Shown: piece after piece, positions 1-8,572 of the stretch | How positions within the stretch are numbered: position 1 is the first letter of the stretch | Layout: each line of letters begins with the position of its first letter | Source of the DNA: Actinoallomurus vinaceus | GTDB lineage: Bacteria; Actinomycetota; Actinomycetes; Streptosporangiales; Streptosporangiaceae | Length of the DNA: 64,000 nucleotides | Assembly: GCF_039542055.1 (NCBI RefSeq) | Contig: NZ_BAABHK010000007.1 | Span: forward strand, 426,847 to 490,846 | Direction: 5' to 3' | Notes under the pieces: model-generated | The model's input: the letters and a program-made list of their open reading frames with translations, nothing else | Database searches by the model: none | What the model was told of the DNA's origin: nothing | Made by a program: the position numbers and the translations under genes

Positions 1-2000
1 TTCAGGGCGTCCGCCCGGTCGCGCAGCTCGGCGAGGGCCCGCGGCGCCCGGGGGTCTCCGAGATGGAACAGGTCGGTGGCCCGCCAGCACAGGCCCATGA
101 GAACCAGCATCCCCTCGCCCGCCGGGGACGCGACCGCGATCAGTTCCTCGGCCAGGTCCAGCCGGGTCCGCGCGTAGCGGGGGGCGAGCAGCGCGTGGTG
201 GGTGAGGGAGAGCGCTTCGGCCAGCACGTCGCTGTGGCCGAGCCGCCGCGCCTCCGCGAGGGCGTCGAGGACGGGGGCGACCGGCCCGCCCTGGTACACG
301 TCCTCGGCCGCCAGCCGGACGGCGAGCCGGCAGCGCAGCCGGTGTTCGTCGGGGAGCAGTGCGGCCAGCGCGTTGCGCTGCAGGCCGAGGACGCGCTCAC
401 GGTCGGGCCGGGAGCGATGTTCGTTCACCCAGACCCCGCCGAGGCCGAGCGCCGCGCGGGCCAGCTCGATCCGATCCCCCTCGGTGGTCGCGGCGTCGAC
501 CGCCCGGCCGAACAGCACGCGGGCCTCGGCGAGACGACCCGCCATGAGCACCGTCTGCGCCCATTCGACCAGCAACGCCGCGACCGGGTCGGCCAGGCCC
601 GCCTCCTCGTGCACGTTCACGGCCGCTTCCAGGATCGAGGCGGCCTGCTCGTAGTCGAAGCCGCCGACCATGGCCCTGGCGGCGGCCCGGGACGCGGTGA
701 TCGCGCGGCGCCCGTCCTCCGGCGAGCGCGGCGCCGCCCGCAGGGCGTGGTAGGCGTAGCGGGTGAGCTGCTGGGAGGCAGGGAACACGGGCGCCCCGGC
801 AGGCGGCGAGGCGGTGAGCGGCAGGTCGTGAGGCAGGGTGGGCGACGAGCCGACGGACGGCAGGCCGTGAGGCGGGATGGACGACGAGCCGACGGGCGGC
901 AGGTCGTGAGGCGGGGTGGCGGGCGACACGGCCGCGGGTGACATGGCGGTGGGCGGCGGGGTGAGGACGTCGGCCGCCCGGGCGTGCGCCGCGCATCGCT
1001 CGCCGACGGTCAGGAGCTCCTGCAGTGACTCGCGGACGAGCTCGTGGGTGAACGTGAAGCCGCCCGATCCGGGCGATCCGACCAGCCCGACCCGCTCGGC
1101 CTCGACCAGCGCCTCGCCTAACTCGGCCGTCGTGCAGTCGGCGACGGCGGCCGCGTGGGCGACGGGAACCGAGGAGCCGAGCACGGACGAACGGCTGAGG
1201 ACCTGCCGCGCCCGTTCGCCCAGCCGGTCGACGGCCTGGACGATCGCGGCCCGTACGTCCTCCGGGGGCAGGCTCCCGCCCACGGGATCGGCCGGTCCCA
1301 GGGCGATCACCCGGTGCAGGAAGAGCGGGTTGCCGCCGGTGAGCCGCCACAGCGTGCGCCGCAGGTCCGGATCGACGTCGCGGTAGCCGTACGACCGGAG
1401 GAAGAGGGCGGTCTCGTCGATGTCGAGGGGGCGCAGCGTCAGCGGTCTGGCCTGACCCTCGAGTTCGTCCAGCAGCCCGGCGGCCGCCGGGCGGCCGCCC
1501 GCGCCATGGCGGCGGGTGAAGACCAGCGTCAGGGGCCGCCGGGCGAGGGCGCGGGCGAGGAACCGGGCGAGCAGCACCGCTCCCGGGTCCGCCACGTGGA
1601 TGTCGTCGATGACGACCAGCACCGGTGAGGCGTCGCAGGCACGGGCGAGCTCCTCGCCGACCGCGGCGAACCGCGCGAACCGCTCGGGATCGACGACCGG
1701 CCCGCCGCGATCGGCTCCGAGCAGGTCCGTCGCCGCTCCACGGCCCAGGTCGGCCAGGACGGCCTGCCACGGCCACAGCGGCGGAGCACCGCCCTCGGGC
1801 CAGCAGGTGCCCCAGCCGACCGCGAACCCGGCGTCCTCGGCGCGGGAGGCGATCTCCCGGCACAGGCGCGTCTTGCCGATCCCCGCGTCGCCGGCCACCA
1901 CGACGAGGCGGCCTTCACCGCCGCGCGCCATGGTCAGCGCCTCATCGAGCAGGCGTAGCTCTCTCCCCCGGCCGACAAGGTGACGGTCAACCCCCGGCAT
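1..2000 (-). CDS. Large ATP-binding (AAA/STAND-type) transcriptional regulator, 3' end outside the window
   Basis: The protein reads MPGVDRHLVGRGRELRLLDE at its N-terminus, then Walker A GDAGIGKT (about residues 37-44) and a Walker B-like VLVVIDDIH near residue 128. A helical TPR-like region follows and runs off the window edge. This is the usual start of MalT/LuxR-type large regulators, whose DNA-binding HTH is at the missing C-terminus, so the HTH is inferred. ATG at 2000 is chosen because an in-frame stop lies just upstream. Near residues 350-390 there is a Pro/Ser-rich insert made of a 39-bp (13-residue) tandem repeat (about 830-935) that looks like a recent expansion in a linker. It is transcribed away from the regulator at 2175, with a shared promoter region. 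Its target is unknown; the nearby lanthipeptide genes are a possibility. Confidence 0.8.
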   Translation of the reverse strand, partial: MPGVDRHLVGRGRELRLLDEALTMARGGEGRLVVVAGDAGIGKTRLCREIASRAEDAGFAVGWGTCWPEGGAPPLWPWQAVLADLGRGAATDLLGADRGGPVVDPERFARFAAVGEELARACDASPVLVVIDDIHVADPGAVLLARFLARALARRPLTLVFTRRHGAGGRPAAAGLLDELEGQARPLTLRPLDIDETALFLRSYGYRDVDPDLRRTLWRLTGGNPLFLHRVIALGPADPVGGSLPPEDVRAAIVQAVDRLGERARQVLSRSSVLGSSVPVAHAAAVADCTTAELGEALVEAERVGLVGSPGSGGFTFTHELVRESLQELLTVGERCAAHARAADVLTPPPTAMSPAAVSPATPPHDLPPVGSSSIPPHGLPSVGSSPTLPHDLPLTASPPAGAPVFPASQQLTRYAYHALRAAPRSPEDGRRAITASRAAARAMVGGFDYEQAASILEAAVNVHEEAGLADPVAALLVEWAQTVLMAGRLAEARVLFGRAVDAATTEGDRIELARAALGLGGVWVNEHRSRPDRERVLGLQRNALAALLPDEHRLRCRLAVRLAAEDVYQGGPVAPVLDALAEARRLGHSDVLAEALSLTHHALLAPRYARTRLDLAEELIAVASPAGEGMLVLMGLCWRATDLFHLGDPRAPRALAELRDRADAL

Positions 2001-2091
2001 GCCGCCATCGTGTCATCCGGGGTCCGGGGCGACGGCGGGCGAGCAGCGAAACAGGTGGCCGGAAACGGACAAATTCCCGGCGTCATGCGGA

Positions 2092-2110
2092 TGTGCCACG
2101 TCGTGGCACA
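2092..2110. promoter_or_regulatory. 19-bp perfect palindrome between two divergent regulators
   Basis: The arms TGTGCCACG and CGTGGCACA flank a single T. The site lies in the 174-bp gap between the divergent regulator genes starting at 2000 and 2175, so it could be an operator for either. A second, weaker dyad (CTACG, 6-base gap, CGTAG) follows near 2122-2137. Confidence 0.5.
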
Positions 2111-2174
2111 CCCCTTCCCGTCTACGTCACGCCGTAGGGGTCAGGGACGAACCACCGGGGATCAAGGGGGTCTC

Positions 2175-4052
2175 ATGACAACGGGGTCGAACGCGCCGGT
2201 CCGGGACGCGCGCCAACGGGGATCATGCGCCGGAACAACGGGGGAATCGGGCGGCGCGGCCGCGACGGGGAGTGAGCCGACGCCCGGCGACACAACGGGG
2301 AGTGCGGCGGCACGCGGCGGCGCGACGGGGACCGGGAACGGGCCGACGCCCGGCGGCGCGACCGAGATGAGGGGCGCGACGGAGCGCCGCGGCGCGATGG
2401 AGACGACGGATGCCCTCGATGCGGCCAGGTCCGCCTTCGGGCAACGCGCCTGGCTCGACGCGTGGAGCGGATTCCGGAAGGCTCGCGAGAGCGGCCCGAT
2501 GCCGGCCGACGACCACGACGCCCTCGCCCAGGCGGCATGGCGCGTGGGCGAGATCGACGAGTCACTGGCCGCTTTCACCGACGCGTACCGGCTGTACCAG
2601 CGGGAGGCACGGCCGCGCCCGGCCGCGATGGCGGCGGTGCTCCTGGCCGTACACCACCTCGAGTGGGGGGACGGCGCGATCGGCTCCGGCTGGATGAGCC
2701 GGGCGCACCGCCTGCTGCGCGACGAGGCGGACTGCGTCGAGCAGGGTTATCCGATCTACTTCGACATCGCCTCCGCGCTGACGCGTGGGGCGAACGACGA
2801 GGCCGCCGACCATGCCCGCAGGATGCAGACCATCGGCCGCCGGTACGGCGACGCGTGCCTGCTCGCCGCCGGCCTGCTCGGCGAGGGACGGGCGCTGGTC
2901 GGTCTGGGCCGCGCGGGCGACGGGCTCCCGCTGCTCGACGAGGCGATGCTCACGGCGTTCTCCGACGGGCTGCACCCGATATGGTCCGGGGCGGTCTTCT
3001 GCAACCTGATGGACGTCTGCCACGAACTGGGCGACCTGACGCGGGCCGCCGAGTGGGCGCGGACCGCCACCCGCTGGTCCGACGTGGTCCCCGCGACCGT
3101 GCCCTACCGCGGTGCCTGGCGGGTCCACCGGGCGCGGGTCCTGCGGATGCGGGGGGCGTGGGGGCCGGCCGGACGCGTGGCCGAGCACGCCGCCGGGGAC
3201 CCGGCACACGTGCGCGTCTGCGTGCTCGCCGAGGCGCTGTACGAGGCCGGTGAGGCGCGCCGGCTCCGTGGCGACGCGACCGCCGCCGAGGACTTCTTCC
3301 GGCGGGCCCATCAGCTCGGCCGCGATCCGCAGCCAGGTCTGGCGCTGCTCCGGCTCGACCAGGGCCGGATGGACGCCGCCGCGGCGTCCATCCGGGCCGC
3401 GCTCGTCGCCGAGAGCGGGAACGCCCTCGCCCGGGCGCGGCTGCACCCCGCCCAGGTGGAGATCGCGCTCGCCGCGGGCGACCCGGGCACGGCCCGCGCC
3501 TCCGCCGCGGAGCTCGAGGCCACGGCGGCGACCTACGGCAGTTCGGGCCTGCGGGCCGAGGCGGCGCAGGCGCTCGGCGCGGTCCTGCTCGCCGACGGGA
3601 AGGCCGACGACGCGCTGGCCGTGCTGAGGACGGCCCGCCGGATGTGGCAGGAGCTCGACGCGCCGTACGCCGTCGCGCGGACCCGGCTGTTGCTCGCCGA
3701 GGTGTACCTGGCCCTCGGTGACGAGGACGCCGCGCACCTGGAGTCCGAGGCCGCCCACGACCGGCTACGGGGGTTGGGCGCGCCGCCTCACGACCGGGGC
3801 ACCGCGCCGCTCCGCGACGGACCCGGCAGGCGGGCGCCGCTCCCCGACGGGCTGACCGAGCGCGAGGCCGAAGTACTGCGCAACGTCGCCGCCGGAGACA
3901 GCAACCGGCAGGTCGCGACCGCTCTGCGCCTGAGCGAGAAGACGGTGGCGCGACACCTGTCGAACATCTTCGCCAAGCTCGGCCTGTCCTCGCGCACCGC
4001 CGCGGCGGCGTACGCCTTCGAGCACGGGCTCGCCGCCCCGCCTCGTGGGTAG
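2175..4052 (+). CDS. LuxR-family regulator with helical TPR-like sensor region
   Basis: A regulator of about 625 residues. The C-terminal 65 residues form a clear LuxR/GerE HTH (LTEREAEVLRNVAAGDSN, then SEKTVARHLSNIFAKLGLSSR). The middle is a run of Ala/Leu-rich helical pairs resembling TPRs. No ATPase P-loop is visible, unlike its divergent neighbour. ATG 2175 follows AAGGGGG at 2164-2170. The first 75 residues are low-complexity Gly/Thr/Pro repeats, and conserved-looking sequence begins only at the internal ATG at 2398 (METTDALDAARSAF), so that start is a real alternative. It ends about 150 bp before the lanthipeptide synthetase and on the same strand, so it is the best candidate for the pathway activator; this is inferred from position. 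Confidence 0.85.
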   Translation: MTTGSNAPVRDARQRGSCAGTTGESGGAAATGSEPTPGDTTGSAAARGGATGTGNGPTPGGATEMRGATERRGAMETTDALDAARSAFGQRAWLDAWSGFRKARESGPMPADDHDALAQAAWRVGEIDESLAAFTDAYRLYQREARPRPAAMAAVLLAVHHLEWGDGAIGSGWMSRAHRLLRDEADCVEQGYPIYFDIASALTRGANDEAADHARRMQTIGRRYGDACLLAAGLLGEGRALVGLGRAGDGLPLLDEAMLTAFSDGLHPIWSGAVFCNLMDVCHELGDLTRAAEWARTATRWSDVVPATVPYRGAWRVHRARVLRMRGAWGPAGRVAEHAAGDPAHVRVCVLAEALYEAGEARRLRGDATAAEDFFRRAHQLGRDPQPGLALLRLDQGRMDAAAASIRAALVAESGNALARARLHPAQVEIALAAGDPGTARASAAELEATAATYGSSGLRAEAAQALGAVLLADGKADDALAVLRTARRMWQELDAPYAVARTRLLLAEVYLALGDEDAAHLESEAAHDRLRGLGAPPHDRGTAPLRDGPGRRAPLPDGLTEREAEVLRNVAAGDSNRQVATALRLSEKTVARHLSNIFAKLGLSSRTAAAAYAFEHGLAAPPRG

Positions 4053-4198
4053 AACCGCCCCCATCTCATGGGTAGAACGACCCATTCCCCGGAGATCGCG
4101 ACTACATGATTCGGCCGATGCGCCGGAATCGACGCCCCACCTAATCTCCAGATCAAGGGATTTTCCAAAACGATTCCTCGCAGCACGCCGGGGGAAGC
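4053..4198 (+). promoter_or_regulatory. Likely promoter/leader region of the lanthipeptide operon
   Basis: This 146-bp gap is less GC-rich than its flanks. A dyad lies at 4068-4085 (ATGGGT, six bases, ACCCAT), and its GGGTAGAAC core also occurs at the end of the upstream gene (about 4047-4055). GGGGGAAGC just before ATG 4199 is the ribosome binding site. The dyad could be a LuxR operator or a weak terminator. Confidence 0.4.
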
Positions 4199-6760
4199 AT
4201 GTCGCACACGAATTACACGGTCTCCGACCCCGATTTCTACGACAGCCTGGAGAGAATGCCGGACGAGAAGATGCGGTTCGCCGCCGCGAGCCGCCCGGTT
4301 CCGGACGGCTGGAGACTGGAGCAGCTGCGGGAGTGGGTGTACGTCCAGCCCGTGGACGTACACCTCCCCGACCAGGGGTGGAAGGTGCACGTCGGCGTTC
4401 GCCTGGACGAGGCCGTGGCGGCGATCGACATCGTCTGGGACCACTGCGTGTCCCACGGAATCGCCTTCAAATTCCTGCGCAGCCACCCGATGGCGCTCAT
4501 GTCGAATTTCAAGTACGCGCATCGCGGTTCCAGCGGGAAACTGATCACCATTTATCCGCGCGACGAGGACGAGCTGCGCACGACATTGGAGGAGCTCGAC
4601 CGTGAACTCGCCGGATTCACCGGACCGTACATCCTCAACGACCTGCGCTGGCGCAACGGCCCGCTCCACGTGCGGTACGGCGGGTTCACGCTGCGGTACT
4701 GCGTCTCCGACACCGGGGAGCTGCTGCCGGCCATCGAGGACCCGGCCGGGCGGCTGGTCCCCGACGAGCGGCAGCCGTCCTTCCGCGTGCCGTCCTGGGT
4801 GACGGTGCCGGACTTCATCGCGTCCGAGCAGGCGGCGGATTCGGGGTCGGACGCGGAGTTCCCGTACCGCGTCGAGGAGGCCCTCCACTTCTCCAACGCC
4901 GGCGGCGTCTACCGCGCGGTCGACCTGCGCACCGGGGAACGGATCGTGCTCAAGGAGGCCAGGCCGCACGCGGGCCTCGATCGCAACGGCGACGACGCGG
5001 TCGCCCGCATGGCCCGCGAGGAGCGTGCCCTCCGGCTGCTGGCCGGCCGTCCGTTCGTGCCCGCGCTGGTGGAGTCCGCGCGGTACTGGGAGCACCACTT
5101 CCTCGGCCTGGAGTACATCGAGGGCGAGACGCTCTTCCGCGCCAGCGGGCTCCGGGATCCGCTGATCCACCACAGCCCCGGCGAGCGGGAGATCGCGGAG
5201 TACACCGAATGGGTGCTGCACGTCGTCGCCCAGGTGGAGTCGGCGCTGCGCGAGATGCACGGCGACGGGATCGTCTACGGCGATCTGCACTCGTCCAACG
5301 TCATCGTGCGCCCGGACGACCGCATCGCGCTGGTCGACTTCGAGTCGTCCTCGCACATCACCGAGAACCACCGGCCCGGGCTGGCCGCGACGGGGTACGC
5401 CGGGCCCGACACGCTGACCGGTTTCGGTGTCGACGAGTACGCGCTGGCGTGTCTTCGGCTGGCGGCCTTCCTGCCCCTCACCTCGATGATGCAGTGGGAT
5501 CCGGGCAAGGCGCTGGACCTGCTCGACATCATCGTCGACCGGTTCCCGGTGCCCGCCGACTTCGGCTCGGTCGTCACCCGCGGCCTCTTCCCGGAGGAAC
5601 GGCCCGTGGCCTGGAGACGCCGCGCCGCCGACCCCGGCTGGGACTCCCTCTTCGACTCGGCGGTGGCCGGGATCGTGTCGAGCGCGACGCCCGAGCGAAA
5701 CGACCGGCTGTTCCCCGGCGACATCGACCAGTTCCGTTACGGCGGCGCGAACCTCGCGTACGGCGCCGCGGGCGTGCTGTACGCGCTCGCGTCCATCGGA
5801 CGGGCCGACCACCCGGAGTTCGCCGACCACGTGGACTGGCTGGTGGGCTCCTGCCGGGGCACGCCCCTTCCGTACGCGGGGTTCTACAACGGGCTGCACG
5901 GCATCGCCTTCGCCCTGGACCGGATCGGGCACCCGGACGAGGCGCTGACCGTCTTCGAGCGGGCCCTGGACCTCGGTGACACGATCCGCACGCCCGACCT
6001 GTTCGGCGGGCTGGCGGGAGCGGGGCTGGGCGTCCTCTACTTCGCCGGCCGGACCGGTGACCGGGCGTTGCTGGACGAGCCGCTCGCGTACGCCGCGCGG
6101 CTCGCCCGTGCCGTCGAGGAGGACGGCGCCGACCTCGCGCCGCCCGAGCGGCCCGGGCTGATGCACGGGTTCAGCGGAGTCGCGCTGTTCTTCGTGCGGC
6201 TCTTCGAGTCCACCGGAGATCCCCGGCACCTCGACGTCGCCGCCGCGGCGCTGCGACGCGACCTGGAGGGGTGTAAAGAGGCGCTGGACGGCCTGTACGT
6301 GCGAGAGCCGTCGCGCATCCTGCCGTACCTCGACGACGGCAGCGGCGGGATCGGCGTCGTGCTCCACGAGTACCTCCGCCATCGCCCGGACCCGGAGTTC
6401 GCGCGGGCACGTGACCTGATCCGCGACACCTGCCGCGCCGAGTTCGTGGTGCTGCCCGGCCTGTTCTCGGGCCGTACCGGGCTCATGACCTGCGCCCGCC
6501 ATCTCGGCGACGGCCGTGACCCCGGCGTCGACCTGCACCTACGGCGCATGTTCTGGCACACGGTCGAGCACCGGGGCGCGGTGTTCTTCCCGGGAAGCGG
6601 CATGCTCCGACTCTCCACAGACCTGGCGACGGGATCCGCGGGGATCCTGCTCGCCGTGCACATGGCGGTCGAAGGGAGGCCCGGCGGTCCCCTTCCATTC
6701 CTGACCGCCGGGCACCCGGCGACCGCCGTGATCCCGACGCTCGAGACCGGACGGAGGTGA
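4199..6760 (+). CDS. lanKC: Class III lanthipeptide synthetase (LanKC)
   Basis: This 853-residue enzyme would dehydrate Ser/Thr of the precursor through phosphorylation and elimination and then cyclise with Cys. Residues 1-220 match the lyase-like N-terminal part of LanKC. The kinase-like domain has Lys252 (IVLKEAR), Asp362 (VYGDLHSSN) and Asp380 (LVDFES). From about residue 500 a LanC-like cyclase with GFYNGLHGIAF, MHGFSGVALFF and GLFSGRTGLM follows. The Cys-Cys-His zinc ligands of class I, II and IV cyclases are not visible, which fits class III. The stop codon is part of the Shine-Dalgarno sequence of the first precursor gene, so the two are translationally linked. Length is normal for the family (about 850-900). 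Confidence 0.95.
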   Translation: MSHTNYTVSDPDFYDSLERMPDEKMRFAAASRPVPDGWRLEQLREWVYVQPVDVHLPDQGWKVHVGVRLDEAVAAIDIVWDHCVSHGIAFKFLRSHPMALMSNFKYAHRGSSGKLITIYPRDEDELRTTLEELDRELAGFTGPYILNDLRWRNGPLHVRYGGFTLRYCVSDTGELLPAIEDPAGRLVPDERQPSFRVPSWVTVPDFIASEQAADSGSDAEFPYRVEEALHFSNAGGVYRAVDLRTGERIVLKEARPHAGLDRNGDDAVARMAREERALRLLAGRPFVPALVESARYWEHHFLGLEYIEGETLFRASGLRDPLIHHSPGEREIAEYTEWVLHVVAQVESALREMHGDGIVYGDLHSSNVIVRPDDRIALVDFESSSHITENHRPGLAATGYAGPDTLTGFGVDEYALACLRLAAFLPLTSMMQWDPGKALDLLDIIVDRFPVPADFGSVVTRGLFPEERPVAWRRRAADPGWDSLFDSAVAGIVSSATPERNDRLFPGDIDQFRYGGANLAYGAAGVLYALASIGRADHPEFADHVDWLVGSCRGTPLPYAGFYNGLHGIAFALDRIGHPDEALTVFERALDLGDTIRTPDLFGGLAGAGLGVLYFAGRTGDRALLDEPLAYAARLARAVEEDGADLAPPERPGLMHGFSGVALFFVRLFESTGDPRHLDVAAAALRRDLEGCKEALDGLYVREPSRILPYLDDGSGGIGVVLHEYLRHRPDPEFARARDLIRDTCRAEFVVLPGLFSGRTGLMTCARHLGDGRDPGVDLHLRRMFWHTVEHRGAVFFPGSGMLRLSTDLATGSAGILLAVHMAVEGRPGGPLPFLTAGHPATAVIPTLETGRR

Positions 6761-6765
6761 AAGAC

Positions 6766-6864
6766 ATGAAGGCGATCCTCGACCTGCAGAACCTCAAGAT
6801 GGAGGCCCTCTCGCGGGAGCTGTCCAGCAACAAGAGCTCGATCTGCTGCATCAAGACGTCCTGA
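6766..6864 (+). CDS. lanA1: Class III lanthipeptide precursor, copy 1
   Basis: A 32-residue peptide. It starts MKAILDLQNLK, the ILDLQ/ILELQ leader motif recognised by LanKC enzymes. The C-terminal part is SSNKSSICCIKTS. Ser21, Ser24 and Cys27 give the S-x2-S-x2-C spacing of a labionin (carbacyclic) or Lan ring; Cys28, Ser20, Ser25, Thr31 and Ser32 are further modifiable residues. A perfect GGAGGTGA (6753-6760) lies 5 nt before ATG and includes the lanKC stop. The core, at most about 13 residues, is unusually short. The leader cleavage point cannot be seen, and no leader protease gene lies nearby. Confidence 0.92.
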   Translation: MKAILDLQNLKMEALSRELSSNKSSICCIKTS

Positions 6865-6916
6865 TCGACCATCGGGCGACGCCCGATCGGCGTCAGCCCT
6901 CCCGGCGGGGCGGCCG

Positions 6917-6938
6917 GCCCTCTCCGAACACGGAGGGC
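6917..6938 (+). terminator. Weak stem-loop between the two precursor genes
   Basis: GCCC and GGGC enclose an inner TCCG/CGGA stem with loop AACA and a TC bulge. It lies 53 bp after the first precursor stop. It may attenuate transcription or protect the upstream mRNA; no U-tract is present, so full termination is unlikely. Confidence 0.3.
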
Positions 6939-6959
6939 GCCGGCTGCCCTCCGCCTCAT

Positions 6960-7004
6960 GACCGCCGTGATCCCGACGCTCGGAACCGGACGGAGGTGAA
7001 AGAC
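6960..7004 (+). repeat. Relic of the lanKC 3' end in front of precursor copy 2
   Basis: This non-coding stretch repeats 6721-6765 (the last codons of lanKC plus the Shine-Dalgarno region) at an offset of 239 bp, with two mismatches. It shows that the second precursor arose by tandem duplication of a segment that began inside lanKC. The duplicated GGAGGTGA (6992-6999) supplies the ribosome binding site. Confidence 0.85.
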
Positions 7005-7103
7005 ATGAAGGCGATCCTCGACCTGCAGAACCTCAAGACGGAGGCTCCCGCGGCGGAGCTGTCCAGCCAGCAGAGCAACATCTGCTGCATCCAGACGCAC
7101 TGA
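7005..7103 (+). CDS. lanA2: Class III lanthipeptide precursor, copy 2
   Basis: A 32-residue paralogue of the first precursor, with an identical first 11 residues (MKAILDLQNLK) and a core of SSQQSNICCIQTH. Ser20, Ser21, Ser24, Cys27, Cys28, Ile26, Ile29 and Thr31 are conserved between the copies. Changes fall in the leader middle and at non-ring positions (NKSS to QQSN, K30Q, S32H). Keeping the S-x2-S-x2-CC pattern while the rest changes suggests selection on ring topology. The Shine-Dalgarno sequence is as in copy 1. It is the last precursor before a strong hairpin. Confidence 0.92.
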   Translation: MKAILDLQNLKTEAPAAELSSQQSNICCIQTH

Positions 7104-7113
7104 TCCACCGCCA

Positions 7114-7157
7114 CGGGCGGCGGTGCCGGCATCACGGGGCGCCGGCACCGCCGCCCG
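7114..7157 (+). terminator. Strong hairpin after the precursor genes
   Basis: A perfect 17-bp stem (7114-7130 with 7141-7157) and a 10-base loop lie 10 bp after the second precursor stop. There is no U-run, as is common in high-GC actinomycetes. It would set precursor mRNA above exporter mRNA by partial termination or 3' end protection. Confidence 0.75.
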
Positions 7158-7216
7158 ACGCACCACGAGCAGACCCACCACAAGCAGACCCGCCGCTCAT
7201 CGATCGGGAGAATGCC

Positions 7217-8497
7217 GTGAGAACCTCCGAGCCGCTGCGCGCCAACCGCGAGTTCCGCGACATCTGGATCGCGCAGGCACTGTCCAAGCTGGGATCGCAG
7301 GCGTCGTACCTCGCCCTGCCGCTCCTCGTCCTCTCCCTGACCCACTCCCCCGCCCAGGCCGGCCTGGTCGGCCTGGTCAAAGGGGTGGCGGAGGTCGCCT
7401 TCCTGCTCCCCGGCGGAACGCTCTCGGACCGGCACGACCGGCGGCGGACCATGCTCACCTGCGACGTCGTACGGTCCCTCGGCATGGCGGCCCTGGCGTA
7501 CTCGGTGGCCGTCCACCGCACGGTGCTTCCGCTCATCCTCGTCGTCGCGGCGGTCGACGGCGCCTGCACGAGCGTCTTCGCCGGAGCGGTGAGCGGTGCC
7601 GTACGACGCCTCGTGCCCGAGGAGCGCTTCGCCTCCGCCATCGCGTTGATCCAGGCCCGCAACGCCGCCGTCTACACGGCCGGTCCCGCGCTCGGCGGGC
7701 TGCTGTTCGAGCTGTCCCCGGTGGTCCCGTTCGTCGCCGACGCGGGCTCGTACCTCTTCTCGATGGCCGCCGTGCTGGCCATCCGCACGCCCTTGACCGC
7801 GCGGCGGGCCGACGGCGCGAGCGGCACCGGTTTCTGGAAGGACACCGCCGAGGGACTCCGGTTCGTGATGCGCTCGGCGTACCTGCGCAACGTCGTGCTC
7901 AACGCGACGGTGAGCAACTTCACCTACGGCGGCATCGTCCTGGTCGCGGTGGCCGCGAGCTACGAGGGCGGCTCGTCCGGGTTGAGCGTGGGCAGCATCG
8001 TCACGCTCTCGGGGCTCGGCTCCCTGGTCGGCTCCCTCTTCGCGCCGCGGGCCATCGGACGCCTCGGCACACGCCAGATCGTCCTGGCGGTCGGCTGGGC
8101 CGACGCCGTTCTCGCGCTCCTGATGGCGACCACGTCGCGGCCCCTCGTCCTCGGGACGCTCATCGCGCTGAGCGGCCTGCTCACCCCGGCCCTCAACGTC
8201 GTCTTCGGGAGCACGCTGCTGCGCATGACCCCCGACCACCTGCAGGGCCGGGTGCAGAACACCGTCAGCTTCACCGCGATGTCCCTGGCACCCCTCGGCC
8301 CGATGTTCGCCGGAGCCCTGCTCGGCGGGCTCGGCGCCGTCGTGGCGTTCATGTCCTTCGGGCTGTTCCTCTGCGCGATCGCCGGCGTCAACACCGCGAA
8401 ACGGCACCTCTTCGACGCACCGGCGACCGATTCCTCCGCCGAGCGGACCGCACCGGACACCGCTGCCGCCGAGACGCCCCCTGCCCCGGCCCGCTGA
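7217..8497 (+). CDS. MFS transporter, probable lanthipeptide exporter or immunity protein
   Basis: A 426-residue protein with about 12 hydrophobic segments and a major facilitator loop 2-3 signature (LSDRHDRRRTML). It resembles the MFS_3 (enterobactin exporter-like) group. GTG 7217 follows GGGAG at 7206-7210. The gene lies on the same strand directly after the precursor terminator, so export of, or self-protection against, the lanthipeptide is the natural guess. Class III clusters more often use ABC transporters. The C-terminal 30 residues are Ala/Pro/Thr-rich and probably cytoplasmic. Confidence 0.85.
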   Translation: MRTSEPLRANREFRDIWIAQALSKLGSQASYLALPLLVLSLTHSPAQAGLVGLVKGVAEVAFLLPGGTLSDRHDRRRTMLTCDVVRSLGMAALAYSVAVHRTVLPLILVVAAVDGACTSVFAGAVSGAVRRLVPEERFASAIALIQARNAAVYTAGPALGGLLFELSPVVPFVADAGSYLFSMAAVLAIRTPLTARRADGASGTGFWKDTAEGLRFVMRSAYLRNVVLNATVSNFTYGGIVLVAVAASYEGGSSGLSVGSIVTLSGLGSLVGSLFAPRAIGRLGTRQIVLAVGWADAVLALLMATTSRPLVLGTLIALSGLLTPALNVVFGSTLLRMTPDHLQGRVQNTVSFTAMSLAPLGPMFAGALLGGLGAVVAFMSFGLFLCAIAGVNTAKRHLFDAPATDSSAERTAPDTAAAETPPAPAR

Positions 8498-8534
8498 GGA
8501 TATGGCCGGGTCTGGACTGCGCGGCTCGCGGATG

Positions 8535-8564
8535 CTGACAGAGCGGTATACGCCTCTCTACACT
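8535..8564 (+). promoter_or_regulatory. Promoter for a leaderless mRNA
   Basis: CTGACA (8535-8540) and TACACT (8559-8564) are spaced 18 bp apart. The GTG start of the RDD gene is at 8573, 8 nt past the -10 box, so transcription should begin at or beside the start codon. Confidence 0.5.
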
Positions 8565-8572
8565 CCGCTGTC

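Noticed and set aside
830..935. 39-bp tandem repeats taken as a CRISPR array
   Set aside because: The units are directly adjacent without spacers and in frame inside a protein gene.
3788..6538. 916-residue ORF on the minus strand opposite LanKC
   Set aside because: It is the antisense shadow of a clear LanKC, with no domain motifs and a composition typical of shadow frames in GC-rich DNA.
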